Shown here piece after piece: positions 32,951 to 43,748 of a DNA stretch of 43,748 nt. The notes under the pieces are model-generated. The model saw nothing but the letters and a program-made list of their open reading frames with translations. It searched no databases and was not told the DNA's origin. The DNA is from Schizophyllum amplum (taxonomy: Eukaryota; Basidiomycota; Agaricomycetes; Agaricales; Schizophyllaceae): contig VDMD01000167.1 of assembly GCA_007026445.1 (NCBI GenBank), forward strand, positions 1-43,748, in the 5' to 3' direction. Made by a program: the position numbers and the translations under genes. Positions within the stretch are counted from its first letter, which is position 1. Each line of letters starts with the position of its first letter.

Positions 32951-33869
32951 TCAGCTGTCGAGGATGCCAGCCTCTTTCCAGCGCTCCCAGAGCAAGCCGA
33001 CTCCGACTGGGCGATCCGCCTCGCCGCGAATGTCGGCGACTTCGAGCAGCTCGTATTCCTAAATCGATGGTCAGGATCAGTCGAACGGGAGGCCGGATCG
33101 CATGTGACGCCGGATCGCAGGAGAAGCAGGATCGCGTACCTTGCCAAACGCGAGGAAGTGCGCGAACAGAGAGTTGAAGTGCGGCTCGGATCGCAGATGC
33201 AGGATCGCCTCATAGTGTGCGTGGTAGAGGTGCGCAAAGACGCGCAGAAGCTGGCGGTAGACGAGCTTGACAGTGTGCGGAAAGGACGGATGGAAGTTCT
33301 GGCTGGACTTGGTGGGGAAGATGTTCTCGTCGTCGAGGATGGTCTGGACGGAGCTCATGACGGAGTCAATGTAGTTGGGGGCGGAAAGATTAATCTGCTT
33401 CTTGTCCTGGTTCGTCCAGAGATAGTTGAGACTCGGGCCGGCGCTCATGGTAGGGCATGATTGCTGGGTGCAGACTTCGGTGAGCACGCCGTAGAACTCG
33501 TTGAGGTTCGTGTAAAAGTCAAAGACTGGGAATGTTAGTGCTAGCAGGTGTTCAAAATGGACGGGGGACGCACTGTTGACTGCAACCCACTCCCACATGT
33601 CAACGTAGGGCGGGAGCTGGATGATCGTCTTGAATTTGCCTGAACGTTGTGAGGGGAGGCGTGCAACCAGCGGCGCACTACGCACCCTTGACCAGTGCTG
33701 CATCGGCGAAAGGGCGAGACAGATATAGCGGCTTGTTCGCGCCAAACACGGCCTCCGCTGAGGGTGCGGGGAGCGGTGGCGCAGCGGGGGTTGGCGATGG
33801 CGACGGCTCCTTCGTCCTCGTCCGCGACTTTGAGCGGGGCGCACTAGGCTTGCGACCGAAAAACGACAT
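32951..33869 (-). CDS. MOB2: Mob2-family kinase activator, copy A (diverged)
   Basis: Exons 33869-33686, 33639-33574, 33525-33140 and 33058-32951 give 247 residues. A short basic, Pro/Ser-rich N-terminus (MSFFGRKPSAPRSKSRTRTK) precedes the Mob domain. The zinc ligands are in place: CTQQSC for the two Cys and HLYHAH for the two His. Other marks are FYTNLNEFYGVLTE, SAPNYIDSVMSSVQ, FPTKSSQNFHPSFP and EPHFNSLFAHFLAFGK. Mob2 proteins bind and activate NDR kinases such as Cbk1/Orb6 for polarised growth. This copy departs from copy B at several core positions (YIDSVMSSVQT instead of YIDYVMTWVQN), so it may be the specialised paralog. It is divergent from GEM1. Confidence 0.9.
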
Positions 33870-34019
33870 GGAAGATCAGGACAAGTTGCGGTTTCGCGTA
33901 AAGCAACGGTCGTCGCGCGGCGCTGATCTCCCCCGCGCGCCTGCCCAAATGTGCACAAATAAGCCGGGCTTTGCCGCGTGCGCGCGCGCGGCTTGACGGC
34001 GACGACGCCAACAGACATC
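33870..34019. promoter_or_regulatory. Bidirectional promoter between Mob2 copy A and GEM1
   Basis: Only 150 bases separate the two start codons. The stretch is GC-rich, with alternating CG runs near 33979-33992 and no TATA box. Confidence 0.55.
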
Positions 34020-36805
34020 ATGCGGCGCGATGTGCGCATTCTGCTCGTCGGCGACGGTGAGCTCGACGCTGTCTGCGACGACGACCACGCTGACCGCGCA
34101 ACGCAGAGGGTGTCGGCAAGAGCACCATCGTCACCTCTCTCATCAAGGAGGCTTTCGTCGCGCATGTGAGCCGCCGCACGCATCCCCGACGCGTCAAGGC
34201 CGCTGCTGACCGCCTGCCCAGGTCCAGCATGTCGTGCCCGAGGTCACCATCCCTCCAGAGGTCACCCCCGAGAACGTAACCACGTACATCGTCGACACCG
34301 GCGCCGGCCCCGCGGACCGCACGCACCTAGAGAGCGAGGTGCGCAAGGCGCACGTTATATGTGTCGTCTACGCCATCGACAATCCACTCTCCTTCGACCG
34401 CATACCGACCTACTGGCTGCCATACTTCCGCCAGCTCGGCGTCAATGTCCCCGTCATCCTCGTCGGCAATAAGATCGACCTGCGCGGCGGGGAAGTGACT
34501 AACGAGGCTTTGGAAGATGAAATCGTCCCGATTATGAACGAGTTCAAGGTGCGATGCTTGCAGTGGGAAGTGAGCAGCTCGCTGAACGTTTCCGTACAGG
34601 AGGTCGAGACGTGCGTCGAGTGCTCAGCGCGCATACCCGTCAATGTCTCCGAAGTCTTCTACTTTGCCCACAAGGCCGTTCTTCATCCCACCGCCCCCCT
34701 CTACGACTCCCGCGACCATGTGCTCAAGCCCGCTTGTGTTGCCGCATTGACACGGATCTTCAAACTCTGCGACGCCAACAAGGACGGTGTCCTCGATGCT
34801 ACTGAGCTCAACGAGTTCCAACGCAAGGTGTGTCTGATACTGTATAGTACAACGTGAAAACCAAACTTCTCCCAGTGCTTCGATGCTCCACTACAGCAGC
34901 AAGAGCTTGAGGGCATCAAGGAGATGGTGCAGCAGCATGCCGATGGCGGCGTACGTGAAATTATTCGTCCGGACGGTGCGTGAAGACCTTTGCCCCAGAC
35001 CTCACAAACTTATGTTGCTCATATTTCCCAGGCAGTACCGAAATAGGTCTCACGGAGGCCGGCTTTCTTTACCTGCACACCATCTTCATCCAGCGCGGCC
35101 GCCTCGAGACGACATGGACAGTGCTCCGGAAATTCGGGTACGCGGCATGCTTCCCCTTCTACGTTGGCGTTGTTGACCGTCGTTGTTTCAGGTACGCCGA
35201 GGACTTGCGACTCACATCTGCTTTCCTGTGCCCCAAGTTCGACGTGCCAGGAGACTGCTCAGTCGAGCTGACCCCGCTGGGGTATCAATTCTTGACGGAC
35301 ATCTTCGAGACCTTTGACAAGGTAAGCTTGGCTTTTTCGCGGTCATGTTCATGACTTAATCATCATGACCTTGATTCGTTCAGGACCGCGACGGAGCGCT
35401 GTGTCCCGCCGAACTCGAAGAGCTGTTTAGCACATCACCTGGGAACCCATGGGCTGCGCAGGTAAGGTTGCTGTTTCGAATTGCCTTGATTTTTCTGACT
35501 GTGTCATCCAGCGCTTCCCTGACACGACGGTCTCCGACGACGCAGGCGCAGTGACATTGCAGGGGTGGCTCGCCCAGTGGAGGTTAGTTGGCACTGGCCT
35601 CATCTTTGCCCACTTTTGCTTGTCATGCTCTTCACATCTTTGGGCCTCGCGTCAAATGTTGACGAAATCACTCCCCGGATTTGAGCACATCACTTATGCC
35701 CATTCGTTCAGTATGACAACGCTGCTCGACCACAAGACCACTTTGGCATACCTTGCATACTTGGGCTACCCGGATGAGCCAAGGACGGGTGCGCTGCAGG
35801 TGACACGACCAAGACGGGTGGATCGGAGACGAGGGAAGGTGCGTACTGCATGGCGACGTTGAGAGGATGGCAAGACTGATGCTTGCTCTTTAGGTCACCC
35901 GCAATGTCTTCCTTGCCTACGTCTGCGGTGCGGCGGGCTCTGGGAAGACCTCGCTGCTACGCGCGTTCGTCGGCAAGCCATTCTCGACGGCATACGAGCC
36001 AACAAGTCGCTTGTTGAGCGTGGTGAACTCAGTGGCGATTGGCGGGAGCGAGAAGTATCTAGTGGTTAGTGTTGATCCGGCGCTACACTTGCGTTTCATA
36101 TCATGCTCACTACCCTTGCGCGCAGCTACAAGAGTTCGGCGCATCGCATGAGGCGGAAACGCTACGAAACAGCAAGAAGACGGATACGGCGGACGTGATC
36201 GTCTTCGTGCACGACTCCAGCGACACGAACAGCTTCAGCTATATCAGCAACTTGCGGGTAGGCCTTCTACCAATGCTGGTATCGCTTCGACGATTATTGA
36301 ACGCCCTTTCCACAGCAACAATACTCTCTGGACCACATCCCCACGCAGTTCGTTGCGACGAAATCGGACCTCGACCTTGCTTTGCAACGACACGAGGTTC
36401 AGCCAGACGTGTATTGCAGGCGACTCGGCCTGTCTGTGCCGGTGTCGGTGAGCGTGAAGACGGGGCAGACAGCGGATGTGTTCCATGCGATATGTGGGGT
36501 TGCGATGAATCCGTAAGCAGTTTGCATTCTATCACCTGTGTTGTTGGGCTCAACCTCTTTGCAGACATAGCGCGATACCTGGCGGCGCAGATCGTAATGC
36601 GCAGGCAGCGCGTCTTCGAACGTACATGGCTCTTACGGCTGGCCTGGCTGGGTTAAGTGCAGCGCTGGTGCGTAATTTTTTGGCACGACATCAGCCAGTG
36701 CTAAACGGTCCTCTACAGGTGATGGTATTCCGGAGACGAGAGACTGGGGGATTTGTCGCATGGGCAGCGGGCTGGAGTGGCTGGTTGTTGGGCCGGCGAG
36801 ATTGA
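34020..36805 (+). CDS. GEM1: Mitochondrial Rho GTPase Miro/Gem1
   Basis: Fifteen exons (34020-34056, 34107-34165, 34222-34548, 34600-34827, 34876-34975, 35032-35137, 35192-35321, 35384-35461, 35512-35582, 35712-35838, 35894-36064, 36126-36257, 36316-36512, 36565-36667, 36719-36805) join to about 650 residues, the family length. Order: N-terminal GTPase (RILLVGDEGVGKST, VDTGAG, GNKIDL, ECSAR), EF-hand 1 (DANKDGVLDATE), EF-hand 2 (DKDRDGALCPAELEELF), second GTPase (YVCGAAGSGKTSLL, ATKSDL, SVKTGQ) and a C-terminal anchor (MALTAGLAGLSAALVMVF). Miro sits in the outer mitochondrial membrane and controls mitochondrial shape, inheritance and ER contacts. All introns are GT-AG and mostly 48-60 bases. 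Confidence 0.95.
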
Positions 36806-37157
36806 GCTGCATCGGCCAGCCAGTGGAGGTAGACAGGTTGACTCACACAAAATCCTATCATTATACGTACTCAAGAAGCTCATAATGTGATTCATCTCGT
36901 CTATATCTGCGATGATGGTTGTGAGAAAAGAACAAGGGCATAGAACAATGCTTTCCTAGGGGGGATATCTCCTTGGCGACAACGTGACTCTCGGGCCGAC
37001 GCGTCCCTCATCTGCGACTGCTGTACACCCTTTTCGCTTCGTCCCCGTCGGCCGCCAACACAAAACATTGGGTACTCTTGCTATCTCTTTTTAAATTTCA
37101 TTGCAGCCCTTCTGCGCTCTCCGCGTTCACCTCACCCTCCTTTCCGCCGGCGCAACC
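36806..37157. other. Intergenic, promoter of Mob2 copy B
   Basis: This stretch is the 3' flank of GEM1 and the upstream region of Mob2 copy B. No coding frame was found. Confidence 0.45.
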
Positions 37158-38151
37158 ATGTCCTTCTTCAACTCTATAGGGTCAGCAATCCATACCGCGT
37201 TGGCGCCGATGCTGACGAACATGCATGAAGGCGGAGCATGTCCCGTGCGCCCCGCGGCGCCAAGCGCTCCCCGACCCCGACGTCTGCGACGTTCCCCGAC
37301 TTCCCCGTGAGCCCGCAAGCGCCGGCCCCGCCAGCTCCCGGCGCGCCAGACGGCAAGCCGCTCTATCTCTGCAGTCCCTTCGTCGAGGCTGCGCTGGTGA
37401 AAGGCAACTTCAAGACGATCGTCATGCTCCCAAAGTACGTGGACATCATGGAATGGGTTGCCATGAACAGTACGTGCCTAGTCCTCCGTCCCGATCGACG
37501 TGTATTGACGGAAACGCTGCTACCCACCTATTCCTCTTCGCTCCTCAGTCTATGACTTCTACAACAACTTGAACGAGTTCTACGGGGTCATATCAGAGTG
37601 CTGTACCAATACCAGCTGCCCGAAGATGTGTGCAGGACCTACGTGCGTGGCGTCGGCGTGTCGATTGGCCTGTGTCCCCTCTGATCCTCCCCGCTTGCAG
37701 GTTGAACTACACATGGATCAATCAGGAGCGCAAGAGCGTGCACCTACCCGCGCCGACGTACATCGATTATGTGATGACATGGGTGCAAAACCTGCTCGAG
37801 GACGAGTCCGTCTTCCCGACCAAGTCCGGCCACGACTTCCCCCCGTCGTTCCCCGCGACAGTCAAGCACGTGTACCGGCAGCTGTTGCGCGTCTTTGCAC
37901 ACATATATCATTCGCACTACGCGCAGATCTTGCACTTGCGCTCTGAGCCGCACTTCAACTCGCTCTTTGCGCACTTCTTGGCGTTTGGACGCGAATACGA
38001 GTTGCTAGAGATGAAGGTCCGTACATTTCTGTCAGCGGTACCACTTGATTGATTTTGTGCAATCCAGGACGTCAAGGGAGCACCGGGAGCGCCTGTTGGG
38101 ATCGGAGCTCTTTACGACAAGTGGCGCGAAATGGGCACGGTTGAGGCGTGA
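37158..38151 (+). CDS. MOB2: Mob2-family kinase activator, copy B (canonical)
   Basis: Exons 37158-37180, 37231-37469, 37549-37642, 37701-38016 and 38068-38151 give 251 residues. The first exon is only 23 bases (MSFFNSIG), then a basic linker (RSMSRAPRGAKRSPTPT). The Mob core reads GKPLYLCSPFVEAALVKGNF, IYDFYNNLNEFYGVISECC, APTYIDYVMTWVQNLLEDES, FPTKSGHDFPPSFPATVKH and HIYHSHY, ending in EMKDVKG. The zinc ligands are intact (CTNTSC, HIYHSH). It is expected to partner an NDR kinase in cell polarity and septation. It keeps the conserved YIDYVMTWVQ and so probably holds the ancestral role. Intron positions before IYDFY and after VKG differ in part from copy A. Confidence 0.92.
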
Positions 38152-38635
38152 AACACGGACTGTACGAGCGAGATAGAAGGGGTGCGCCTACGCTCACAAA
38201 CCGTTACTTACCCGGCAGTAGATGCAAGGATCTGGTATTCTGTGTCTTCCGGTTGGACGTTCACTCCACTTTACTCTAATATACCAGGAGACGTGCTCTC
38301 TGAATTCAATTCTCTCCCTTGGACCCAGTTCGAAACTTTGCCGCTTCCACGCTCTTGGAGTGCCAGTCCTGATCAGTGGAAACTATCCTGCCAGTACGGT
38401 GTCGACTGCACAACCTCTGGCATCCGGTCTATCAAGCCGTTATCAATTTATTCATTGGCGCTCAGTCTGAAATAAAGAGCTCTTTCACTCTAGATCCCGC
38501 ACTGGCCGCTGGACCGACATGGTGTACTGTAAACTGTAGTGCAACATTATATGACCATACCGGCTCGAAGAACCTGGAGATATACTGTAGGCCAGAGACT
38601 GGCCAAAGTAAACATAATTTGGGCGCACTATATAT
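38152..38635. other. Intergenic, no supported gene
   Basis: The plus-strand frames are short and without family likeness. The stretch separates the convergent Mob2 copy B and MYND genes. Confidence 0.4.
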
Positions 38636-40740
38636 CTACCATTTCCCGAATTTTAATTCATCGGCAGTCGCTGCATCGAGCTGATTATCGCCTTTCCCAA
38701 ACATGTCGATGCAGCGGCAACACTGCTCGTCTGATTCCTCCTTCAGCCATGCGCCGCAACGCGGCGGGAAGTCCCGCGTACGCGCGACGCACGTAGCATG
38801 GTCTTTGCAGCTACGGAAGTGCTCCACCCTGTCGACGAACTCCCGCAGAAGGAAGCTGGTAACGCCGATCCATGGGCCTTCAGGGCAGAGACGAGTCGGG
38901 TTGAGCGTCGCGTATACGAAGATCGACATGCCCTTCAATCGATTGTTGCAGCTTTCGCATTCGCCTGGCGTCTTGGGGAAGTGTCTGACGCTGTAGGAGG
39001 CCGGGACTTCGTTGACGAAGCTGATATCGATGGTCATCTCACGATGGGAGTGAATGTCCGGACGGTCCGCTTGTCGGATGGCGGCTAGGATCTCATCCCC
39101 ATGTCGCCTGATATAATCCTTGCAAAGCCGTGCAACGAAATATGCATTTCGCGGTGTAACGTAGGACCCATCTGCAAAGCGAGTTAGCCCAAGATTTCGC
39201 ACGAATATTCCTGTATTCAAGGAAATTCGCTTACCTCTAATAATTTTGGGCAAGTGATTGCCAAATTCATTGCAAATTTTTCTATCGATGGCGACTGAGC
39301 AGGTCAATCTGTGCAGAAGCCAGTGCTGCTTCTGGCACGCTTTAGAACAGTAGGAGACGTCGTAGCATCCGCAGCGGAGGAAGTGTTGCTCTTCCGCCTG
39401 ATCTTGCGCGTCTCGTGTAGCGCAGCGCTGAGGGAACGTCAGTACTTAAGTCACCAGCGCTAATGAAGCTCGACGCACATAATTATGGCATCGCAGCGTG
39501 CGTATCTCCTGCACTAGGTCGCATCTTCTGTTCATCTCTTCGTCAAGCTCAGTACACCTCGCTGAGTTCGGCGCCCTGCTCATGCCGAAGGTCGCATCCC
39601 CCCGATACTTCTGGAAAGCGACCGCGACAGGGAAGTGAGTCGTCCAGATTGCGATATGCCATAGGAGCGCGTACGTAGACGACGTGTCCTGTTGTCTATC
39701 CACCTGCAACCGACAGATGGATACTAGAAGGGGGAATAAACCGGCTTTGAGCGACCAGACAAGCGGACGGTGGTCTTCGGAAAGGACGCAGACGTTGCGA
39801 AGAAGGTCTGCGGCAGCGCTCACGGCATCTTGACCTTCTGGTATGTCATGGAGCGTCCGAATGAGATGGACCAAGGCGACGATGTCGCGCGAGTGGACTT
39901 CAACGTCGCCCAATGCCGTAGCGAATGTACTGAGCAGTGATAATTTTGCCCTTGTCTCTTCGAGAGCCGTCTCCAATGCCTGTTGCGGCGCAGTTGGCGA
40001 GTTCTGGACAGCATCGATGAGATACGACATACTGTCGATAGCAGCTCGGAGCATGCGACGGAACCGGTGGTCGACGACACCGAGTGCCTCCCGAACGGCG
40101 TTGTCGTTGTACCGCTGGTGGCCGCCGCCGCCGATATGATATTCCCTCAGCATAGTGGTGATTACTTGGTTGAGGATTTCGGTGCAAATGATGTAATGGT
40201 GTAGCGTGGCTGAATCCTCGGCGGGCGTTCTCCCTCCTAGAGTGAGCACCTGGGGGAGACACAGCCAGAGCCATGCGCTCCACGCATAGAGCCGCGGCGT
40301 TTGCATCACTAGGCTCGACAGGGCATTGAATTTGGGGGCGAAGAAGTGGTGGAAAAGGCTCAGGACCGCACGGAATAGAGGTGCGTCGAGTGATATATAC
40401 CCACTTGCTGGATTTGCGAACTCCATCCAAGTCATCAGCGGATACCATATATCCCGTACAAGATCTGTTACGGCCTCGGCAGAGACTGTCGGGCGTTTCG
40501 TATTGGAAGAGGAGAAGCGCGTCCATCTTCACAAGTGCCGTAAATCCGCGCGATATCACGGGATGCGCCGCGTTCCACTCTTCGTCTGGGATGGTGAATG
40601 GGTCGACTTCAAGGGCACCAAAGTCTCCGCCCTCAATGCATAGCTGGAGGACGATGTGGTGCGTTTCCGTGAATGACGCTGCGTCCGACGCTTTCTTTTT
40701 GATCGAGTGCCCTGCGCAGGGCAGAGACTGTTCTCTTGGA
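38636..40740 (-). CDS. MYND zinc-finger protein, frame broken once, 5' end unresolved
   Basis: The 3' exons are 39171-38636, 39427-39235 and a long one ending at 39479. The MYND finger spans the last intron junctions: LRCHNY, RCATRD, HFLRCGCYDVSYCSKACQKQ, HWLLHRLTC. Upstream the long exon is helical (TDLVRDIWYPLMTWMEFA, LREYHIGGGG), as in the expanded Agaricomycete MYND family. The C-terminal half has more Cys pairs (CESC, CCRC). At 40491-40493 a run of three G (CCC on the coding strand) shifts the frame: the upstream part (LQLCIEGGDFGALEVDP and on) reads in one frame and continues smoothly in another. No splice pair of sensible length bridges it. The protein binding role is unknown; no start codon could be assigned. 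Confidence 0.7.
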
Positions 40741-41055
40741 TAGTTTTCATCGACATTGGTGTGGTCCTGAGAAGCTGTTCGCCGGGTTTGCGACAAGCGC
40801 AGGCGTCTGGATGACTGCAAGGTCTGGCAATAAGACGGCCAAGTTCCTTTTTCTCGATCGAAAGCACGTGATCGTGCACAACTTTCCCACGGTTAACATC
40901 CTGCCCGACTTAGCTTGGTGTGCGCCACCGTCCGCCACTGGTCCATCACCCTAAAGTTTGGGTCAACATCACAGGGACGGCCGCACAGGATGGGTGCAGA
41001 CCTAGAGTTACAAGCACGAGGAGTATGGGAACAGCAACAGACGCGCATCTCCCAA

Positions 41056-42904
41056 CTAGCCCACATACGCTCCTATTTCCCTGTTCCACGCGTATTCATG
41101 ATCCAGAACTGCGGTTAGCGTCTTGTACGCTTGCGCGTTCGCAAACGGCACGCCCGTACGTGGGTCGATGTATGGCGCAATCTGGCCAGTGATAGGACAT
41201 ACGTGTCGTAGGCGCGCTGAAGATCAAATGAGTGTCGGGTGAGGGAAGCAAGACAGAGGAATGGCGCTGCTGTCCGAAGGGGGAAAGAGTCGTGGTACTG
41301 CGTCTCGTGATAGTGAGCGACAGAACAAGGAACATACCTGTAGGTCGATTCTTCGCGGAGGAATACGCCTTGACATCCGTCCAATCGACATGATCACCAA
41401 ACACTGCACTCATCGTGTCTGCCCACCGCGGTTTTTGCACGTCCTTGTCCTGCCCAAGCTCGTGCACGATGTAGCTTCTCGCAATACGCTCGCGTCCCTC
41501 GACCATCAGGGGTTCGGCTGAATAGGTGGGCACTGACACCATGGATGACGAGGGTACATTGGCCTGCGGCGATACCGTCGAGGGATTGTGCGTGACTAGA
41601 TGTGCCGGCGTTTGAGTTTGTACCACAGAATTCGGTGAAGCATGTTGCAGCTGCCGATATTCAGAAGAATGTTGTGTTTGCAAGCCCGAAGATGTTATGG
41701 GCGCAATATCCGCTTGCATCGTGTACACATGAGGCGGATAGTGCGAGGATAGCTGGCTAGACATCGAGGATTGCCGCGGGCGGTGTGGCGGATAGTAGGC
41801 AGAATGCGGCCAATCTGGCTGCTGCTGCTGGGAAAACGTCGCTGTCGCCGCATTCGAGGCGTACGCGCGCGATTCTGCGTACGAACGATCCGCGCCTTCG
41901 TATGCATGATAGTCCCCAGAGGATTGAGCGGGTACGGATGTCCGCGGAGCATATGGGTCCGGCACTCGCGTGACTACCTCCTCCCCTCGACTGACCCAGC
42001 GCACTAGAGGCCCGACCAGCGCCTTCCTCTGGACACGCGCCCGACGTCGCTTTTCTTCCTCTCTCTTGAGATAGTCCCGATGTTCTGAAACATTGCCTTC
42101 CTCGTTGTCAAGAGCGCGCCGGATGAGCTCTGCCTGAGTGAATGCGCGACCTTCGGCGCGCCTCTTCGGGCCCTGCGCCGCCTGCAGATCGCGAGTCAGC
42201 TACGTCGTTGGATGATGCAGTCACGTACCTTTCGCCTTTCGGTCTCCTTCATCCGGATTGCCGTTGCAGTGGTGTTCTTCATAGTGTGCGCACGCGAACT
42301 ATGCCGTTCCCCCGCGATATCCAGACTGGCGTCGCCCTGGCCTTTACGTTTCTTCCCCTTGCGTGGTGATCCAGCAAATGCGACCTTGCGCTTCCCTGGC
42401 GACTTCCCCGCTTTCGAAGAGGACTCCTCCGGATTAAATGTCGCGCGTAATCGTGAATGCGCCACAGCGGCCGTTCTTTCCGCTTGACCGCGAGCGGACT
42501 GTACCCGTTTGCATTAGATCAACTTCGCAGTGCTGAGGTGGTAGACGCACTAGCTTCCTTCGCTTGTCCTCTTCCTGTACGGCGCGCTCTGCATGCACTT
42601 CCTCCTCGCTCTCAGTTTTCTCACTGTCGCTGGCGAAGTCCTCGTCAAACTGGTCAAGCTCGTCTGCAAACGCGCATGAGCGAAGCTGGCGGACTACGCC
42701 TCGTCCAGCGCGCCTTTCTGGATAACAAAATCATCGTCGTCTTCAATATCCTCTGGCATTTCGTTCTGCACGTCGGCCAAGGCCGCCTGCATGCTGTAGA
42801 TCGATCAGCACGGTGCGTTGTACGTCTACAAGAGACGCACAGGTTGCCAGCTGTACTGCGCCGAGAACGACGCGTCACTAGCGTATCCGCATATCATCGT
42901 CCAT
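41056..42904 (-). CDS. VPS72: SWR1 complex subunit Vps72/YL1 (Swc2)
   Basis: Exons end at 42841, then 42793-42714, 42663-42551, 42498-42229, 42181-41338 and 41216-41056, giving about 500 residues. The YL1 N-terminus is clear: LVTRRSRRSTAGN, MQAALADVQNEMPEDIEDDD, FVIQKDELDQFDEDFASDSE, then HSRLRATFNPEE. The conserved middle reads FTQAELIRRALDNEEGN. The YL1_C domain is at the end: CPITGQIAPYIDPRTGVPF, then AYKTL. Vps72 binds H2A.Z-H2B and helps SWR1 place H2A.Z in chromatin. The 42713-42664 intron is GC-AG. The likely ATG at 42904 (MDDDM) is one base out of frame with LVTRRSRR, so the first exon is unresolved. A Ser/Gln/Tyr-rich disordered region separates the two domains. Confidence 0.9.
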
Positions 42905-43538
42905 GACGGTCTGGTCGCAGGAGCCTGAATAGCGAGGGGACGCGGTGGAGGTGGGAACAGAGCAGCAAATGGCAGGACGCGCCGCGTGATCCAGGATATC
43001 CCAATTAGGCAGGATTTGTTCAAGGCGGCAGCAGACATCGAGCGATTGTTGAGCCATTCTATGAGGGAAGACTCCCTGCCGCATGCGTGTACTATACATC
43101 TGCATAGTGGCCAGTGACTTCTCTGGAGAGTATATATACATTTTGCTGGGCCAGCGCACCTCACATGGTCGCCAAGTTGTGAGCCTGTGCAGACGTTTAC
43201 TGCGCACTTCTTATGGCCCCTCATGAGGCAGGCTCGTCGCCACCGAGCAATATGTTTGTACATGTTCTGCAATTGAGCCAGCATCGGATTGTCAAAGTTA
43301 CGGTCTGGAAGCAGCGTGGTGTCATAGCTTTCGACTGCCTCGAGCAATGATGGTAATGCAGAGGTTTGGAACGTGGACCAATCCCCCGAAAAACGCGTCG
43401 AACCGCGTCGAAGGCAAGCTTGGCGCTAGCTTGAGACGCGTTCCCTCGCCGCACACGAGCTGCGTAGATAAGGACTCCGCCATTGACGATCCCGGTAATC
43501 AGAAAGGAGCCGATGCGTAGGCTGCGGCGCGAGCAGCG
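42905..43538. other. No supported gene; short frames only
   Basis: Minus-strand frames exist here. One of 173 codons (42826-43347) contains Cys pairs but no recognisable domain, and its lower part overlaps the Vps72 first exon. A 54-codon frame starts at 43483. Decayed or unspliced coding sequence is possible. Confidence 0.3.
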
Positions 43539-43748
43539 TCAGGGGAGCCTGATGCTCGTCGTGGCGATCCTTCTGTGCGCCCGTTGCGGGTGATAAAGAG
43601 ACAGCGTAGAAGCGCGTGCGGCGACGCGACAGTCGAACTGCAGATCTTGATGCGAGCCACGTCCAAATGGCTTCTCGGGGAGCTGATTGATGTTCACGTT
43701 CAACTTTTGTAAGTGTTCCAATATTCGAGGGGCGAGCAGTTGACTAAG
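43539..43748 (-). CDS. Partial ORF of unknown function, runs off the window edge
   Basis: The minus-strand frame is open from the window edge to a stop at 43539. It begins LSQLLAPRILEHLQKLNVNI and continues with NQLPEKPFGRGSHQDLQFD. The composition looks like real protein, but the family is not recognised. The start lies outside the window, and the stop may instead be inside an intron. Confidence 0.4.
   Translation of the reverse strand, partial: LSQLLAPRILEHLQKLNVNINQLPEKPFGRGSHQDLQFDCRVAARASTLSLYHPQRAHRRIATTSIRLP

Noticed and set aside
11153..42904. A functional cluster of chromatin-related genes (Eaf6, PIH1, Vps72)
   Set aside because: They are about 30 kb apart, separated by unrelated genes and on both strands. 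Proximity by chance in a dense genome explains it.
1..43748. tRNA or rRNA genes
   Set aside because: I looked for B-box-like GGTTCGAATCC motifs with paired stems and saw none that fit; a covariance-model scan would be decisive.

Overview
The window is nuclear DNA of a filamentous basidiomycete, most likely an Agaricomycete. Genes are dense and lie on both strands. They are split by many short introns (about 45-100 bases) with GTRNGY donors and YAG acceptors. The content is typical of mushroom genomes: F-box and MYND genes, secreted ricin-B-type lectins, a gag-like gene and small inverted-repeat transposons. Exon models were joined by hand from frame, splice signals and family knowledge; no search was run.

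Layout. 1-1600: no host gene, but two nested non-autonomous transposons, each with perfect inverted ends and a perfect 8-bp target duplication. 1639-8614 (+): Cupin_5 protein, a gene-poor stretch with a decayed coding trace, dienelactone hydrolase, F-box protein, HxxxDG acyltransferase. 8919-11888 (-): an intron-bearing gag-like gene, then NuA4 subunit Eaf6. 12350-15000: a 607-bp MITE inside one copy of a dispersed repeat; a second copy lies inverted beyond a small conserved gene of unknown function. 15308-18155 (+): PIH1 protein, secreted ricin-B lectin 1. 19113-20979: Rrp40 (-) and Vps37 (+), divergent. 21110-27451 (-): proteasome Rpt5, then an SH3/REM/RasGEF protein of the Cdc25 type. 28874-29005: a 22-bp tandem repeat. 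29293-31853: a small secreted protein (+) and ricin-B lectin 2 (-). 32951-38151: Mob2 copy A (-), Miro/Gem1 (+), Mob2 copy B (+). 38636-42904 (-): a MYND zinc-finger gene with a broken frame, then SWR1 subunit Vps72/YL1 with a GC-AG intron and an unresolved start. 43539-end: a partial ORF running off the edge.

Most genes are unrelated housekeeping functions: proteasome, exosome, ESCRT-I, chromatin complexes, mitochondrial GTPase, Ras and NDR-kinase signalling. No biosynthetic operon or defence island is seen. The notable content is the repeat and transposon architecture, two pairs of local paralogs (lectins and Mob2), the possibly domesticated gag gene, and several irregular gene models.
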